Assembly: GCF_036763085.1 (NCBI RefSeq)
Contig: NZ_JBAIYU010000022.1
Span: 1-64,000, forward strand
Origin: JBAIYU01 sp036763085
Lineage (GTDB): Bacteria > Bacillota > Negativicutes > DSM-1736 > Dendrosporobacteraceae
Length of the DNA: 64,000 nucleotides
Direction of reading: 5' to 3'
Each line of letters opens with the position of its first letter. Within the stretch, counting starts at the first letter, position 1. Position numbers and translations under genes: made by a program. Shown piece by piece: positions 1 through 8,388 of this stretch. A model generated the notes under the pieces. It had not been told where the DNA came from and searched no databases. It saw only the letters and a program-made list of their open reading frames with translations.

Positions 1-177
1 TGAAGAACCTTGATGGCTCTTTATAATTCGAAATTGCTTTTTGTTAATTCGTTTGCACGATTAACGTTTTGTGCTCAATGAGCACCGCACATCTGGCATT
101 AATTCTTCTTACATTGTTTAGTTTTCAGGGAACACTTTGCAGTTTGCACTGCGTTGCTGCCATCTGACAGCTTATCT
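1..177 (-). promoter_or_regulatory. Leader-like region of an rRNA operon lying left of the window
   Basis: On the minus strand, positions 126-112 read GAAAACTAAACAATG. This closely resembles the conserved antitermination (boxA/boxB) sequence of Firmicute rRNA leaders and spacers. A perfect 7-bp inverted repeat around one base lies at 71-85 (GTGCTCA/TGAGCAC). No coding frame is apparent. With the two strong promoters just upstream, I infer the start of an rrn operon transcribed leftwards. The 16S gene itself is not in the window. Confidence 0.55.
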
Positions 178-206
178 ATATTAACATAACTAATTTATCA
201 TGTCAA
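178..206 (-). promoter_or_regulatory. Strong sigma-A promoter, rrn P2-like
   Basis: The minus strand shows a consensus -35 TTGACA (206-201), a 17-bp spacer and a -10 TAATAT (183-178). It is the downstream one of two near-identical promoters about 76 bp apart, both pointing off the left edge. Tandem consensus promoters of this kind are typical of rRNA operons. Confidence 0.7.
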
Positions 207-253
207 CATATTGTTTTTGGTATTTTGTGCCACCGCTCATCGGCGACTTACTT

Positions 254-282
254 ATGTTAACATGTCCAATTAATTGTGTCAA
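254..282 (-). promoter_or_regulatory. Strong sigma-A promoter, rrn P1-like
   Basis: The minus strand shows -35 TTGACA (282-277), a spacer of exactly 17 bp and -10 TAACAT (259-254). It lies 35 bp beyond the stop codon of the small Cys-rich gene and points left. With the P2-like promoter at 178-206 it forms the tandem arrangement expected before an rRNA operon. Confidence 0.65.
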
Positions 283-317
283 CACATTTCTAATATCGAC
301 AATTTCTTGGAACAAAA

Positions 318-572
318 TCACTTACGGCAACAGCCGCCACCCTTTTTACCTTTGCAGCCACAAGAACTATTTGTCTGAGCTTCAGCCCATTTTTCGGCTT
401 CACTATGGGAATAAAACAGACCTTTGCCGATTAATTCTCGTAAGCTGTTTGCTATATCTGTGCGGTAACTTGATAAATCTTGTTCTTCAATAAGATAACT
501 TTGTAAACTGCCATCTTCGTCAACTTCAAAGCTTACAATCCAGACTATTTCAGTATTTTTATCTTCCGGCAT
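318..572 (-). CDS. Small protein with Gly/Cys/Lys-rich tail
   Basis: An 84-residue protein that I do not recognise. The first 60 residues are acidic and look folded, with alternating beta-type and helical segments. The last 15 residues form a CGC-KGKKGGG-CC-like tail of four cysteines, glycines and lysines, which could bind a metal. I chose the ATG at 572 because GGAGG lies six bases before it; a TTG two codons earlier is too close to that ribosome binding site. It appears monocistronic, with the rRNA promoters downstream. No function is assigned. Confidence 0.6.
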   Translation of the reverse strand: MPEDKNTEIVWIVSFEVDEDGSLQSYLIEEQDLSSYRTDIANSLRELIGKGLFYSHSEAEKWAEAQTNSSCGCKGKKGGGCCRK

Positions 573-734
573 ATACAACCTCCATTTTTCGTATGAATAT
601 TTTACGTTTTTTATTATGTACTATAATATCGTAATTATATCAGTACCAATATCGAGTTGCTATTTATTTTTTTACTACTATTAAATTCACTATTTTATTT
701 TCTTTAATTATAATAAATCAAAGAAAATAAAAAA

Positions 735-752
735 CAGAGCATTACCGCTCTG
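735..752 (-). terminator. Terminator after the 76-aa membrane protein
   Basis: CAGAGC/GCTCTG stem with a 6-base loop, followed on the minus strand by TTTTTTATTTT. It starts eight bases beyond the stop codon of the upstream gene. Confidence 0.7.
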
Positions 753-759
753 CTCAAGT

Positions 760-990
760 TTATTGCCAACAAACTAAGCGTTTTAAAAGTCCGACAGTAT
801 GTTCAAAGCTAATCTTTGAGAAAAAGTAATAGTGATGGTAAAATGCATTTCCCATAAAATACCACAATGCTAATGTTACTGCAGCTATAAAATACAGTAT
901 AATAGCCCAGCCAACCATTCTCCTTAACGCTTTGAGTGTTAAGGTGTACCCTTTTTGATAATTAATCTTAATCCAACTAGTGATCATCAT
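760..990 (-). CDS. Small single-span membrane protein
   Basis: About 76 residues. A basic N-terminus (residues 8-26) leads into one hydrophobic helix at about residues 27-48. An aromatic His/Tyr-rich stretch follows (about 50-60), then a short basic tail. The start is the ATG at 990, six bases after GGAGGG; a GTG one codon earlier is less well spaced. The gene has its own terminator and sits alone. I recognise no family. A role as a small membrane-associated regulator is possible but unsupported. Confidence 0.55.
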   Translation of the reverse strand: MMITSWIKINYQKGYTLTLKALRRMVGWAIILYFIAAVTLALWYFMGNAFYHHYYFFSKISFEHTVGLLKRLVCWQ

Positions 991-1083
991 CACAATCCCT
1001 CCGTGTCATTCAAAGTAATCTACAGAGGAAGTTCTTTTCATCACTATATTCCTTTAGTTAATAAATTATTCATTCCAGATGTT

Positions 1084-1638
1084 TTAAGTATCCAGACTAT
1101 TTATTAGACATTTGCTTATTTCGATAAACTTCTGTTCAACACTTACCATATTCTCTTCGTATATATATGGTTCTGAATAAATTCTGGGAGGATTCTCATG
1201 GATACCTTGGTGATGTAGATGTTCAAATTCGAAATATAACAGTACGTTATCAATTTCATCTACTATAGAAATCTCTTCATGCGTGAGATCGCCAATTCCA
1301 AATCGCGAAAATATAACCTGCTGTAATTTGTGCTCAATTTTTCTGTATTCCTCAAGATAGCATTTTACTGGCCTTGTAACATCCGAAATATAAGCCTCAC
1401 TTGCATCATGTAAAAGACAAGCAAGTTGCAGCCTATTTGATAATCCTCTTGTTTTTGCTTCATTTGCACAATTAATTGAATGCTGCGCAACACTATAAAA
1501 AGTTTTGAAGTGACCATTTGCCCTGCACATTTGTGATAAAGCATGTGCTATATCTTCAATTTTAACTTCATCTTCACGCGGCGAGAGGGGAAAGAACAAG
1601 GTATTTGTATAAGTCAAAATTGCGTTTTCTCTTTTCAA
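1084..1638 (-). CDS. HD-domain phosphohydrolase (YfbR/5'-nucleotidase-like)
   Basis: A 184-residue HD-superfamily protein. An early His in the AQHS segment, an HD pair in LACLLHDASEAY and a later Asp (EIDNVLL) give the usual H...HD...D metal site. Size and motif spacing match YfbR-like deoxynucleoside 5'-monophosphatases, so a role in nucleotide turnover is likely, but the exact substrate is an inference. I prefer the TTG start at 1638, six bases after AAGGAG, over an upstream TTG without a ribosome binding site. The next gene upstream ends 28 bases away, so the two may be co-transcribed. Confidence 0.75.
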   Translation of the reverse strand: MKRENAILTYTNTLFFPLSPREDEVKIEDIAHALSQMCRANGHFKTFYSVAQHSINCANEAKTRGLSNRLQLACLLHDASEAYISDVTRPVKCYLEEYRKIEHKLQQVIFSRFGIGDLTHEEISIVDEIDNVLLYFEFEHLHHQGIHENPPRIYSEPYIYEENMVSVEQKFIEISKCLINSLDT

Positions 1639-1665
1639 TTTACGCTCCTTCTGTACCAATTGCCT

Positions 1666-1974
1666 TCAATTATCATATGCTTCCAAAGCTACCGGCAATG
1701 CAGCAATTACCTTATTACCGACAGCAGGAAGCGAAAGCAAGACTGCACTTTTAATTTCTTCTCGTGTAGCACCAAGCTCTTTAGCATGTTTGACATGAAA
1801 AGGTAATCCGCTTAATAGCCCTACCGCCGATAATACTGCAATGTACGCTATCTCTTGCGTTTTAGAGTCAAGGGCGCTAGTTTTATCTAGCTTTTTTACT
1901 ATTTCCAGCCATGACTTTGCCTCTTCTGGTGCTTCTGTCATAAAACATTCAAATGCGCTGCTAACATTTTTCAT
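1666..1974 (-). CDS. Carboxymuconolactone decarboxylase (AhpD-like) family protein lacking the CxxC
   Basis: About 102 residues with the all-helical CMD/AhpD pattern (AYIAVLSAVGLLSG-PFHVKHA, then ATREEI). AhpD-type members carry a redox CxxC shortly before the conserved His. Here those positions are Ala/Ser/Val, so peroxidase-partner chemistry is unlikely, and the protein may instead be a structural or lactone-binding homologue. Two ATGs are possible (1986 and 1974). GGGAGG directly abuts the first, so I chose the second, although its spacing is long. It lies between the radical SAM gene and the HD phosphohydrolase on the same strand, with short gaps. Confidence 0.7.
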   Translation of the reverse strand: MKNVSSAFECFMTEAPEEAKSWLEIVKKLDKTSALDSKTQEIAYIAVLSAVGLLSGLPFHVKHAKELGATREEIKSAVLLSLPAVGNKVIAALPVALEAYDN

Positions 1975-2010
1975 AGTAAATCTCATCCTCCCTAAGTCCG
2001 TTTAAACATT

Positions 2011-2895
2011 TTAAAATAAAGAAAGTTGGTTATCGCCATATCCTTGCTTATATCCATTAATTATATCTTCCATATTGTAAAGAATGCCTCGCCTATCGCA
2101 CTCATTCTTGAATATGCGCCATAAATCTATTGCGTTTGGCGATTGGCATTCATATGAATTGCCAAACCGATTTATGTACCTTTGCTTTAGATTTGGAAAG
2201 TGCTCATCAAGTTTTTGATAAAACCAATCCCGCTGATTTTGCCTTAATGTTACTCCAAAAGCCGGATATATAAACTTAGCTCCATTTTCATCCGCAAGAC
2301 TAATTATATTACTTATGGATTTTTCGTTATCTGTAATAAACGGAAGTACCGGCATAAGTAGTATTCCGGTAAATATCCCATTGTTAGAAAGTTCTCTTAT
2401 TGCAGAAAACCGCAATGAAGTTGCAGCAGCATTGGGCTCGATTTTTTGGCAAAGCACGTCATCCGCTGCAGTAACAGTAATTTTAATAAGAACAGGTGAA
2501 TGTCTTTTAATTGATTTAAGAATATCAATATCTCTCTTAATCAAGGTACTTTTCGTAGCAATTGTAACACCATATCTGTATGTATCAATTAATTCTAAAG
2601 CACCTCTTGTTAAACCATATTTGTTTTCAAAAGGATTATATGGATCACTCATAGCACCTGTTCCAATCACACCAGTTCTACGCTTTGACTTAAGTTCGCG
2701 CGCAATAAGAGCAAGTGCATTTGACTTGGCCCTTACTTTGTCAAAGTTTTCAACATGATAACATTCACTTCGGCTATCACAGTAGATACATCCATGACAA
2801 CAGCCTTTATAAATATTCATATTATAGTTTTTGCCAAACCAGGCATCACCATTAGTGTAGTTAGATATAATTGATTTTGCTTCTATGAACTCCAT
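2011..2895 (-). CDS. SPL-family radical SAM protein (spore photoproduct lyase-like)
   Basis: 294 residues. The radical SAM cluster motif CX3CX2C is in YKGCCHGCIYCDSR near residues 32-39. It is followed by a TIM-barrel pattern (GVIGTGAMSDPYNPFE, then TKSTLIKRDIDIL) typical of the SPL/Rv2578c-like group. These enzymes cleave S-adenosylmethionine reductively and act on DNA or unknown substrates. It is shorter than classical SplB and lacks obvious DNA-lesion residues, so I call only the family. The C-terminal half (PVLPFITDNE, YPAFGVTLRQNQRDWFY) is complete. Its stop lies 36 bases from the CMD-family gene. Confidence 0.8.
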   Translation of the reverse strand: MEFIEAKSIISNYTNGDAWFGKNYNMNIYKGCCHGCIYCDSRSECYHVENFDKVRAKSNALALIARELKSKRRTGVIGTGAMSDPYNPFENKYGLTRGALELIDTYRYGVTIATKSTLIKRDIDILKSIKRHSPVLIKITVTAADDVLCQKIEPNAAATSLRFSAIRELSNNGIFTGILLMPVLPFITDNEKSISNIISLADENGAKFIYPAFGVTLRQNQRDWFYQKLDEHFPNLKQRYINRFGNSYECQSPNAIDLWRIFKNECDRRGILYNMEDIINGYKQGYGDNQLSLF

Positions 2896-3034
2896 AGTTT
2901 TCTCTACTCTATTCCTTTACTATTAAAAATGCCTTTAATGGTGTGACACCTCTAAGGTAAGACATACTAACGCATTTTTTATTTAGTTCTTCAACCAGTT
3001 CATTATTCCTGCGATAATTATAACTTAACATTTG

Positions 3035-3802
3035 TTACGCATTACCTGAAAGACTTTGGGCACTCGTATTCATCTGATATTCAATAAGCTCCTTATATTT
3101 TCTTCCAATATCAGACGTCGGATTAACAAAAACCTGTGTAGGTTTTCCTTCTTCTACTACACTACCTTTATCCATTAGGACAATTCTATCGGCAACCCTC
3201 AACGCAAAAGGCAGTTCATGGGTTACAACTATCATTGTGCTGGCGCGATACCGCGCCAACTCCTCCATAACGACTAGTACCTCGCGGACTAAGATTGGAT
3301 CTAATGAGGCGGTTGGCTCATCCCAAAGTAAAAGTTCAGGTTCATATGCCAAAGCTCTGGCAATACCTACACGTTGCTGTTGTCCACCTGATAACTGAGC
3401 TGGTGTTTGATCCAAATGTTGCTCCATTCCGACCTTACCAAGTGCTTCTAATGCCTTACTTTTAGCAGTTTCACGGTCCATCCCACTCATTACCAGACCA
3501 AACATAACATTTTCCAGGGTAGTCAATCTTCCGATTAAATTGAAATGTTGGAAAACAAAACCGATATTTTTGCGAACTTTTTGTAATTCGTCTGGTCTCA
3601 TCGTAATAATATCTGAGCCATTAAGAAGTATAGACCCGCTATCAGGCTCTATAAGACGATTTATGGTACGAATAGTTGTTGACTTACCACAACCCGATGG
3701 TCCCATTAGTACAACAATTTCGCCTTCTCGTATTTCCAGATTCATGTTATTAATAGCCTTTATACTGCCAAACTGTTTATATAATTCTCGTATTAGAAGC
3801 AT
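3035..3802 (-). CDS. ABC transporter ATP-binding protein (polar amino acid/GlnQ type)
   Basis: About 255 residues. Walker A GPSGCGKST, Q-loop VFQHFN, signature LSGGQQQR, Walker B LLLWDEPT and switch His VTHELPF are all present. The sequence is closest to the GlnQ/ArtP/TcyC class energising amino-acid importers. Its only neighbour is a 788-residue membrane protein whose stop lies 13 bases upstream of the chosen ATG (3802); a TTG at 3814 is an alternative start. There is no periplasmic binding protein or normal HisM-type permease nearby, so the substrate is unknown and the pairing is unusual. The nucleotide-binding domain itself looks fully functional. Confidence 0.85.
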   Translation of the reverse strand: MLLIRELYKQFGSIKAINNMNLEIREGEIVVLMGPSGCGKSTTIRTINRLIEPDSGSILLNGSDIITMRPDELQKVRKNIGFVFQHFNLIGRLTTLENVMFGLVMSGMDRETAKSKALEALGKVGMEQHLDQTPAQLSGGQQQRVGIARALAYEPELLLWDEPTASLDPILVREVLVVMEELARYRASTMIVVTHELPFALRVADRIVLMDKGSVVEEGKPTQVFVNPTSDIGRKYKELIEYQMNTSAQSLSGNA

Positions 3803-3815
3803 CTTAACACCCAAC

Positions 3816-6182
3816 TTATTTAAATTTCATTTTTCTGCGATTAAGTTTTTGTAATAGTCCAGGCCGAGAACTCGGAATAACAATTTCTCGCATAATTTCG
3901 TCAAACGATAATCCTAAAGCTTCCCCTGCACTGACCTCGTCAGTAGAAATAGGATTAATTTTTTCAGTATTATTAGCAATTAATAAACCAATCATGGCCC
4001 CCATAAGTGGTACACCAAGCCACGGTAAATAAGGTATACCTCCACCAGAAATAACAAACATAACAGTAAGAAGCAGCGCCCCTATACCCATCCCATATAC
4101 ACACTCTGGGGCAGTAAATGCACTCTTAATACTATAAAATATTTTCTTCCATCCCTTAACTTTCGTTCTGCGAGTCACTGAACGCTGTCGTCGGATGATA
4201 GTCATTATTGCTGTGTGGTCGAGTGTTAGAAAGGTAACTGTTGCTACTAGAGAGACCATACCCGCAAGCACCGATTTAACCTGCTGTAATATCACCATCA
4301 CTTCTGCGCGCGGATCAGGCTCAATTATGCCCAGCTCTGACAAATACAAGGATACATTACTATGACCTATTGCTTTATGAATAGTAGGTTGAACTAGTTC
4401 AATTGTAATATTACTTTTAGTTAAAATTTGCAGCCGCTGACTGGGGATTACTTGTCCTGCAATAAACTGATCCATAATCTTAATAGACCGACTAATCTCT
4501 TCATCGCTTAAGTTTGGTACAGCTGCACCAAGATATTGTAATTGTGCTGCTACCATTGGTGTATTAAACTGCTGCAACTGCCCCAATCGCCCACTAGTAC
4601 TATTTAACGTCTGACGTGCACCTGCTATATCAAAATTTCGCAAATTGGTAATTGTACTATTGCCATTAGCTACAATGTTGTCTATGGCAGTTTTGGCTCG
4701 TCGAGCATCTGCAGCAACATTACCAAGCGTGCCTAGTCTTTCTTGGAGGTTTGAAAGATTTTGCTGCATCATTGTCACATCATTAACTGATGTTCCAACA
4801 TCCGGATTCAACAAGCGAATAACTTGTAATGTATTTGCTAGGTTTCCCATTGCTTGAGCCGAGCTGCCTAACTGTGTTTGTATACTACTAGTATCAAGAT
4901 TTGCTAACCCGCTAGTGGCTGCTTGGAGTGTAGTACCGGCATTTTCTAACCCTGAAAGTGTCTGCTCTATTGCTCTCAAACTTCCTGAGTAGTTGTCTAG
5001 CGATGTATTGGCAATACTTATCATGCTTTGCGAATCTTGAGAAAATCCGGGTATCTGTTCAACTAACTTCGACGTTTCTCCTAATGCATTACCTAATTCA
5101 CTTCGAGGGTTCTGAAAAGTTGCAGTGCCAATAGGTTTTTCGATTACTGAATCAATGACTAAGTACCCTTGACTCTCAGACAATTTTCCGACTGTTCCCT
5201 GAATTACCATACCTTCAGCTGTTCCGTCTTGTTTCATGTTTGTTATTTGAACTAATACATTTGCCGTATCTATTGGTGACTGTGGTACTGGCGCATTAGC
5301 AGCTGCACCCTGGAATGCAATTATATCACCAGAACGGATTGCAGCTCCTGCTGCTGGACGAATAGAAGCTTTAGTTGCGTAAGCCATCAAAAAGCGTCTC
5401 AACTCAATAATAGTACTCACAAAAGAAGTCGTATCGTTTTTCTGTGTATCAACTGACACGCTTTCTGCAAAACCAACTGCTGTATCAGTCCTTAGAGCAT
5501 CAGCAATTTGGCTTCCTAATCGGATAGGATTATCTGGTTCACTTCCCACTGGAAATGCTATATCAATTAACTGATACTGGGATAATACTCTCTCTACTTC
5601 ATTATTTACAGCTGACGAATTTTCGATAGAGTTTAGAAGGATAATGATTGATCCACCACTCCTAAAAGCAAATAACACCCCGTTAATCTGCATAACCTGA
5701 TCGATAACAGTAGCCTTAGCACCTTCCGGTACAGCTTTCAAAGTTAATCTAGGCTCGGACATAATACTAATACCAGACTTTCCTGGAACGCTTCCGAAAA
5801 TATTATTTATCGTCTCAAATGTCTGTTTAGTTTTATGCTCTGGGGACACTCCAACCATAAAGCTTGTTACACCAGTCAAAGTGGGGCCTTCCTTCAATCG
5901 CGCACCTGGAAGGACTTCAGTAATAATTTTTTCAATCTGCGCTCGTCCGTCATCTTTTGATTCTTCTCTAACATTAATTATGAAGTCATATTCACCGTAT
6001 TCACCAACAAGTGATGATATCGTTTGAGAAAAGTATGAATTTGCTGACATGGCTAGAACCCAGGACAGAGCACTTCCTATAAAAATGCTAATCAATAAAA
6101 GTATAAGAATATCACGGTTAAAAGAATTTCTAAAAAAAGTTCTTGATAGCTTTTTCCGAAAATCACTTACTGACTCAGCCAT
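3816..6182 (-). CDS. Large ABC permease-like membrane protein with extracytoplasmic insert
   Basis: 788 residues. A hydrophobic helix lies at about residues 28-50. Then comes a huge, mostly hydrophilic region (about 55-620), rich in Asn/Ser/Thr/Gln heptad-like helices between about 370 and 540. Near the C-terminus are further hydrophobic segments at roughly 635-660 and 695-750. The layout resembles MacB/FtsX-type proteins, with a long external domain and a few C-terminal spans, rather than an amino-acid permease, but I see no clear FtsX signature. It is certainly co-transcribed with the ATPase downstream. The start at 6182 follows AGAGGGGGCAGGG. A strong hairpin with a T-run lies 24 bases upstream. 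Confidence 0.7.
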   Translation of the reverse strand: MAESVSDFRKKLSRTFFRNSFNRDILILLLISIFIGSALSWVLAMSANSYFSQTISSLVGEYGEYDFIINVREESKDDGRAQIEKIITEVLPGARLKEGPTLTGVTSFMVGVSPEHKTKQTFETINNIFGSVPGKSGISIMSEPRLTLKAVPEGAKATVIDQVMQINGVLFAFRSGGSIIILLNSIENSSAVNNEVERVLSQYQLIDIAFPVGSEPDNPIRLGSQIADALRTDTAVGFAESVSVDTQKNDTTSFVSTIIELRRFLMAYATKASIRPAAGAAIRSGDIIAFQGAAANAPVPQSPIDTANVLVQITNMKQDGTAEGMVIQGTVGKLSESQGYLVIDSVIEKPIGTATFQNPRSELGNALGETSKLVEQIPGFSQDSQSMISIANTSLDNYSGSLRAIEQTLSGLENAGTTLQAATSGLANLDTSSIQTQLGSSAQAMGNLANTLQVIRLLNPDVGTSVNDVTMMQQNLSNLQERLGTLGNVAADARRAKTAIDNIVANGNSTITNLRNFDIAGARQTLNSTSGRLGQLQQFNTPMVAAQLQYLGAAVPNLSDEEISRSIKIMDQFIAGQVIPSQRLQILTKSNITIELVQPTIHKAIGHSNVSLYLSELGIIEPDPRAEVMVILQQVKSVLAGMVSLVATVTFLTLDHTAIMTIIRRQRSVTRRTKVKGWKKIFYSIKSAFTAPECVYGMGIGALLLTVMFVISGGGIPYLPWLGVPLMGAMIGLLIANNTEKINPISTDEVSAGEALGLSFDEIMREIVIPSSRPGLLQKLNRRKMKFK

Positions 6183-6205
6183 AGCCCTGCCCCCTCTAGA
6201 TAGTA

Positions 6206-6249
6206 AAAACAGTCCTGCAGTTACTATTAAGTATCTGCAGGACTGTTTT
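6206..6249 (-). terminator. Hairpin/attenuator immediately before the ABC operon
   Basis: Perfect 15-bp arms (AAAACAGTCCTGCAG and its complement) around a 14-base loop. On the minus strand it is followed by GTTTTTAC and, 12 bases later, by the ribosome binding site of the 788-aa gene. As a simple terminator it would end the 95-aa gene upstream. Its position in the 5' leader suggests instead that the ABC operon is controlled by attenuation. I recognise no riboswitch class in the 140 bases before it. Confidence 0.75.
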
Positions 6250-6392
6250 ATTTTAGTCTAAAATTACCCATATAGAATTTATCAGCAAGATAATGCTACT
6301 AAAACGTTTGCTATGAAATAATACTTACTCCAAGTATGACCTCATCGATTTGCTTTGCACTTAGTCTCCTCAAACATTCAATGCCTCTTGGA

Positions 6393-6680
6393 TTAGCTGT
6401 TATTAGTTAATATAAGTGTAGTATCTTTTAGTATTGCATCTTTAATCAGCTTCTTTTTATCAATGTGGTGACCGCTCGATATGTCAATTGAAGTGCTTCC
6501 ATTTGGTCTGTAATGAAAATCTACAAAAAAGGAAGCCCCATCAGCCTCGATTTCTACTCTATGACGATGTCCGTCTATATGAATAATTTCCGATACATTA
6601 TACTTTTTATAGTTTTCCGAACAGATTTTTTTGATTGCAGAAACAAGCATTGGTCTATTTAACATTTTTTCTCGGCTCAT
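6393..6680 (-). CDS. Hypothetical protein, small alpha/beta fold
   Basis: 95 residues, unrecognised. It has a helical start (LVSAIKKICSENYKKY), then strand-turn-strand segments (SEIIHIDGHRHRVEIEADGASFFVDFHYRP) and an Ile/Lys-rich C-terminal part. A His-rich loop (DGHRHR, SGHHIDKKK) is the only striking feature. The start at 6680 is chosen because AGAGGTGG lies seven bases upstream. The flanking terminators at 6804-6843 and 6206-6249 suggest an independent transcript. Confidence 0.55.
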   Translation of the reverse strand: MSREKMLNRPMLVSAIKKICSENYKKYNVSEIIHIDGHRHRVEIEADGASFFVDFHYRPNGSTSIDISSGHHIDKKKLIKDAILKDTTLILTNNS

Positions 6681-6803
6681 AAAATATCCACCTCTTAAAT
6701 TATCATTAGTCATACTTTAAATAATTTCACACTTTATCCTACTAAATTGCAAGTAATATTAAATTTTACAACTTATTATACTATGGATAAGTTTATCGAC
6801 AAA

Positions 6804-6843
6804 ACAAAAAATGGGATTTAGCTGTGCTAACCCCATTTTTTGT
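6804..6843 (-). terminator. Bidirectional terminator
   Basis: ACAAAAAATGGG/CCCATTTTTTGT stem with a mid-sized loop. It lies 45 bases beyond the stop of the FAD oxidoreductase, and the A and T tracts would serve both strands. Confidence 0.7.
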
Positions 6844-6888
6844 ATTTACTATTATAGTTTCCCTAAAACTTACTACTTCAATTATACG

Positions 6889-8169
6889 CTAGCATAGTTT
6901 TTTGTCATAAATATTGAGTAACCCTGTCGTTTCTACTCTGGAAAATAGTTTTTCTTGGTCTATGGAGTATAGGTTTATATCTTTCATTCGTTCAAAATAA
7001 GTCGAGCCTGCGAAAGTGAATTTATTCTTGTCACCATCTACTTCACTCATTTTTTGATTTGAATAGGCTATAAAGTCTCCAGTAGCTAAAGTATCTGGTA
7101 ACTCTAATAGTGAGGCATTTAATGCTTTTCGTACGCTATTATGACCTGCTAGATATCCAGTAACAATTGCTTCAGTATGCCCTATATAAAATCCACTCTT
7201 TTCCCCTGCCACAAAGAGATTTTCGATACCTTTAACCTTCATTGTATTCTCCCTAGGCGCAATTGACAAATGTCTTATAGAGTTTGCTACCCCGCCTGAA
7301 TAGGGATCTTCAAATCTAGCATTCTCAAAACCTTTAATTTTTCTGAGTTTTTCAATAGGATAAAATGGCGCCATTAATTTCGCATGACCTGTATCAAGTA
7401 AGATTATGTTATCTGCAAAAGCGTCTAAAGAATAATGTTGACATATTTTTATATTTAGTTTTTCTGAGTTCTTTTCTTCGGCAGATAACGGTATAATTAC
7501 GACCCCTTCTTTATTGAGCCTATCATGAAGTTCTTTACTTAGCGTTTCTTTATTTATTTTTACAGAACCACTGAAAGAACCATACGTTCCATCTTTGCGT
7601 TTTCCCATCATATCCTTAATTCCGCATTTTTCCGTTATACTCACCCTGCCACCAAAAGTAGGGCATCTTAATATACACATTGCACAGCCATTTCCATATT
7701 TATGGCAATTATTCATTGGACCAGTAGTACCGGTTGTCTCTACAAAGCAGTCTCCTTTTATCTTTGTTCCATCATTTAATACTATAGCCTTTATCCTTTG
7801 ATCTTCTATTTCTACATTCTTGGCAGTCGTATAAAATAAAACATCAATTCCCAGTTCGTGAATTTTTCGTCTTACGGCACTCTCTATTAAATTTACATCA
7901 TATATGCTTGCATGCTTATGCCCTGGAAAGTCTACGTTCTTATGCCTTGAACAGCTATCTGTTATTGCAAATAGTTCTCTACCGCCTAGCAAAATGCATT
8001 CCTCTGCAGCTGTGTATCTTCCGTTATTTCTAGTAAGTCCACCAACATTTCCGAGACCTAATAGTAGATCTGTTCGCTCTAATAGTGTTACCTTTGCGCC
8101 AGCTTTTTTTGCGCTAACGGCAGCCGCACATCCAGCCCATCCACCACCAATGACTACTACCTCTTTCAC
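6889..8169 (-). CDS. FAD-dependent oxidoreductase (glutamate synthase/MnmG-like Rossmann fold)
   Basis: About 426 residues. An N-terminal dinucleotide-binding motif VVVIGGGWAGCAA is followed by an acidic strand end (LLER). A C-terminal FAD motif (ENLFVAGEKSGFYIGHTEAI) fits the FAD-binding family of MnmG-like and succinate dehydrogenase/HdrA-like proteins. A Cys-rich stretch CHKYGNGCAMCILRC at about 150-165 could hold an Fe-S cluster or a redox disulfide, which is unusual for MnmG-like enzymes. The GTG at 8169 is preferred because GGGGG lies seven bases upstream; an ATG at 8223 gives a longer but poorly initiated form. The substrate is unknown. Confidence 0.75.
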   Translation of the reverse strand: MKEVVVIGGGWAGCAAAVSAKKAGAKVTLLERTDLLLGLGNVGGLTRNNGRYTAAEECILLGGRELFAITDSCSRHKNVDFPGHKHASIYDVNLIESAVRRKIHELGIDVLFYTTAKNVEIEDQRIKAIVLNDGTKIKGDCFVETTGTTGPMNNCHKYGNGCAMCILRCPTFGGRVSITEKCGIKDMMGKRKDGTYGSFSGSVKINKETLSKELHDRLNKEGVVIIPLSAEEKNSEKLNIKICQHYSLDAFADNIILLDTGHAKLMAPFYPIEKLRKIKGFENARFEDPYSGGVANSIRHLSIAPRENTMKVKGIENLFVAGEKSGFYIGHTEAIVTGYLAGHNSVRKALNASLLELPDTLATGDFIAYSNQKMSEVDGDKNKFTFAGSTYFERMKDINLYSIDQEKLFSRVETTGLLNIYDKKLC

Positions 8170-8351
8170 CTTATTTCCCCCTTCATGATACGTTAGAAGC
8201 TTATATGTAACACTCTTTTTCATTGTATATATATCACTTTATTAAGCATTAATTTGTCTTATCACTCATTTATATCTATTACCGTGTTAATTGAAATTCT
8301 CCTGGTTATATGAATAATTTTTCTTTTAACTCTTAAACGTCCTAAAATAAA

Positions 8352-8377
8352 AACGCCTAAAAAATTGTTTAGGCGTT
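8352..8377 (-). terminator. Terminator downstream of selO
   Basis: AACGCCTAAA/TTTAGGCGTT perfect 10-bp stem with a 6-base loop, followed on the minus strand by TTTTATTTTAGG. It starts 12 bases after the stop of the SelO gene. Hairpins with a similar GCCTA...TAGGC core recur at 14395, 23250 and 42329. Confidence 0.75.
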
Positions 8378-8388
8378 CACTTATAATG

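Noticed and set aside
178..295. A series of TGTTAACA-like palindromes suggesting repressor operators
   Set aside because: They coincide with -35 TTGACA and -10 TAA(T/C)AT hexamers at exact 17-bp spacing on the minus strand, so they are explained as tandem promoters.
6311..6395. Minus-strand frame of about 28 codons (NPRGIECLRRLSAK...) in the leader of the ABC operon
   Set aside because: No start codon and no similarity recognised; more likely untranslated leader.
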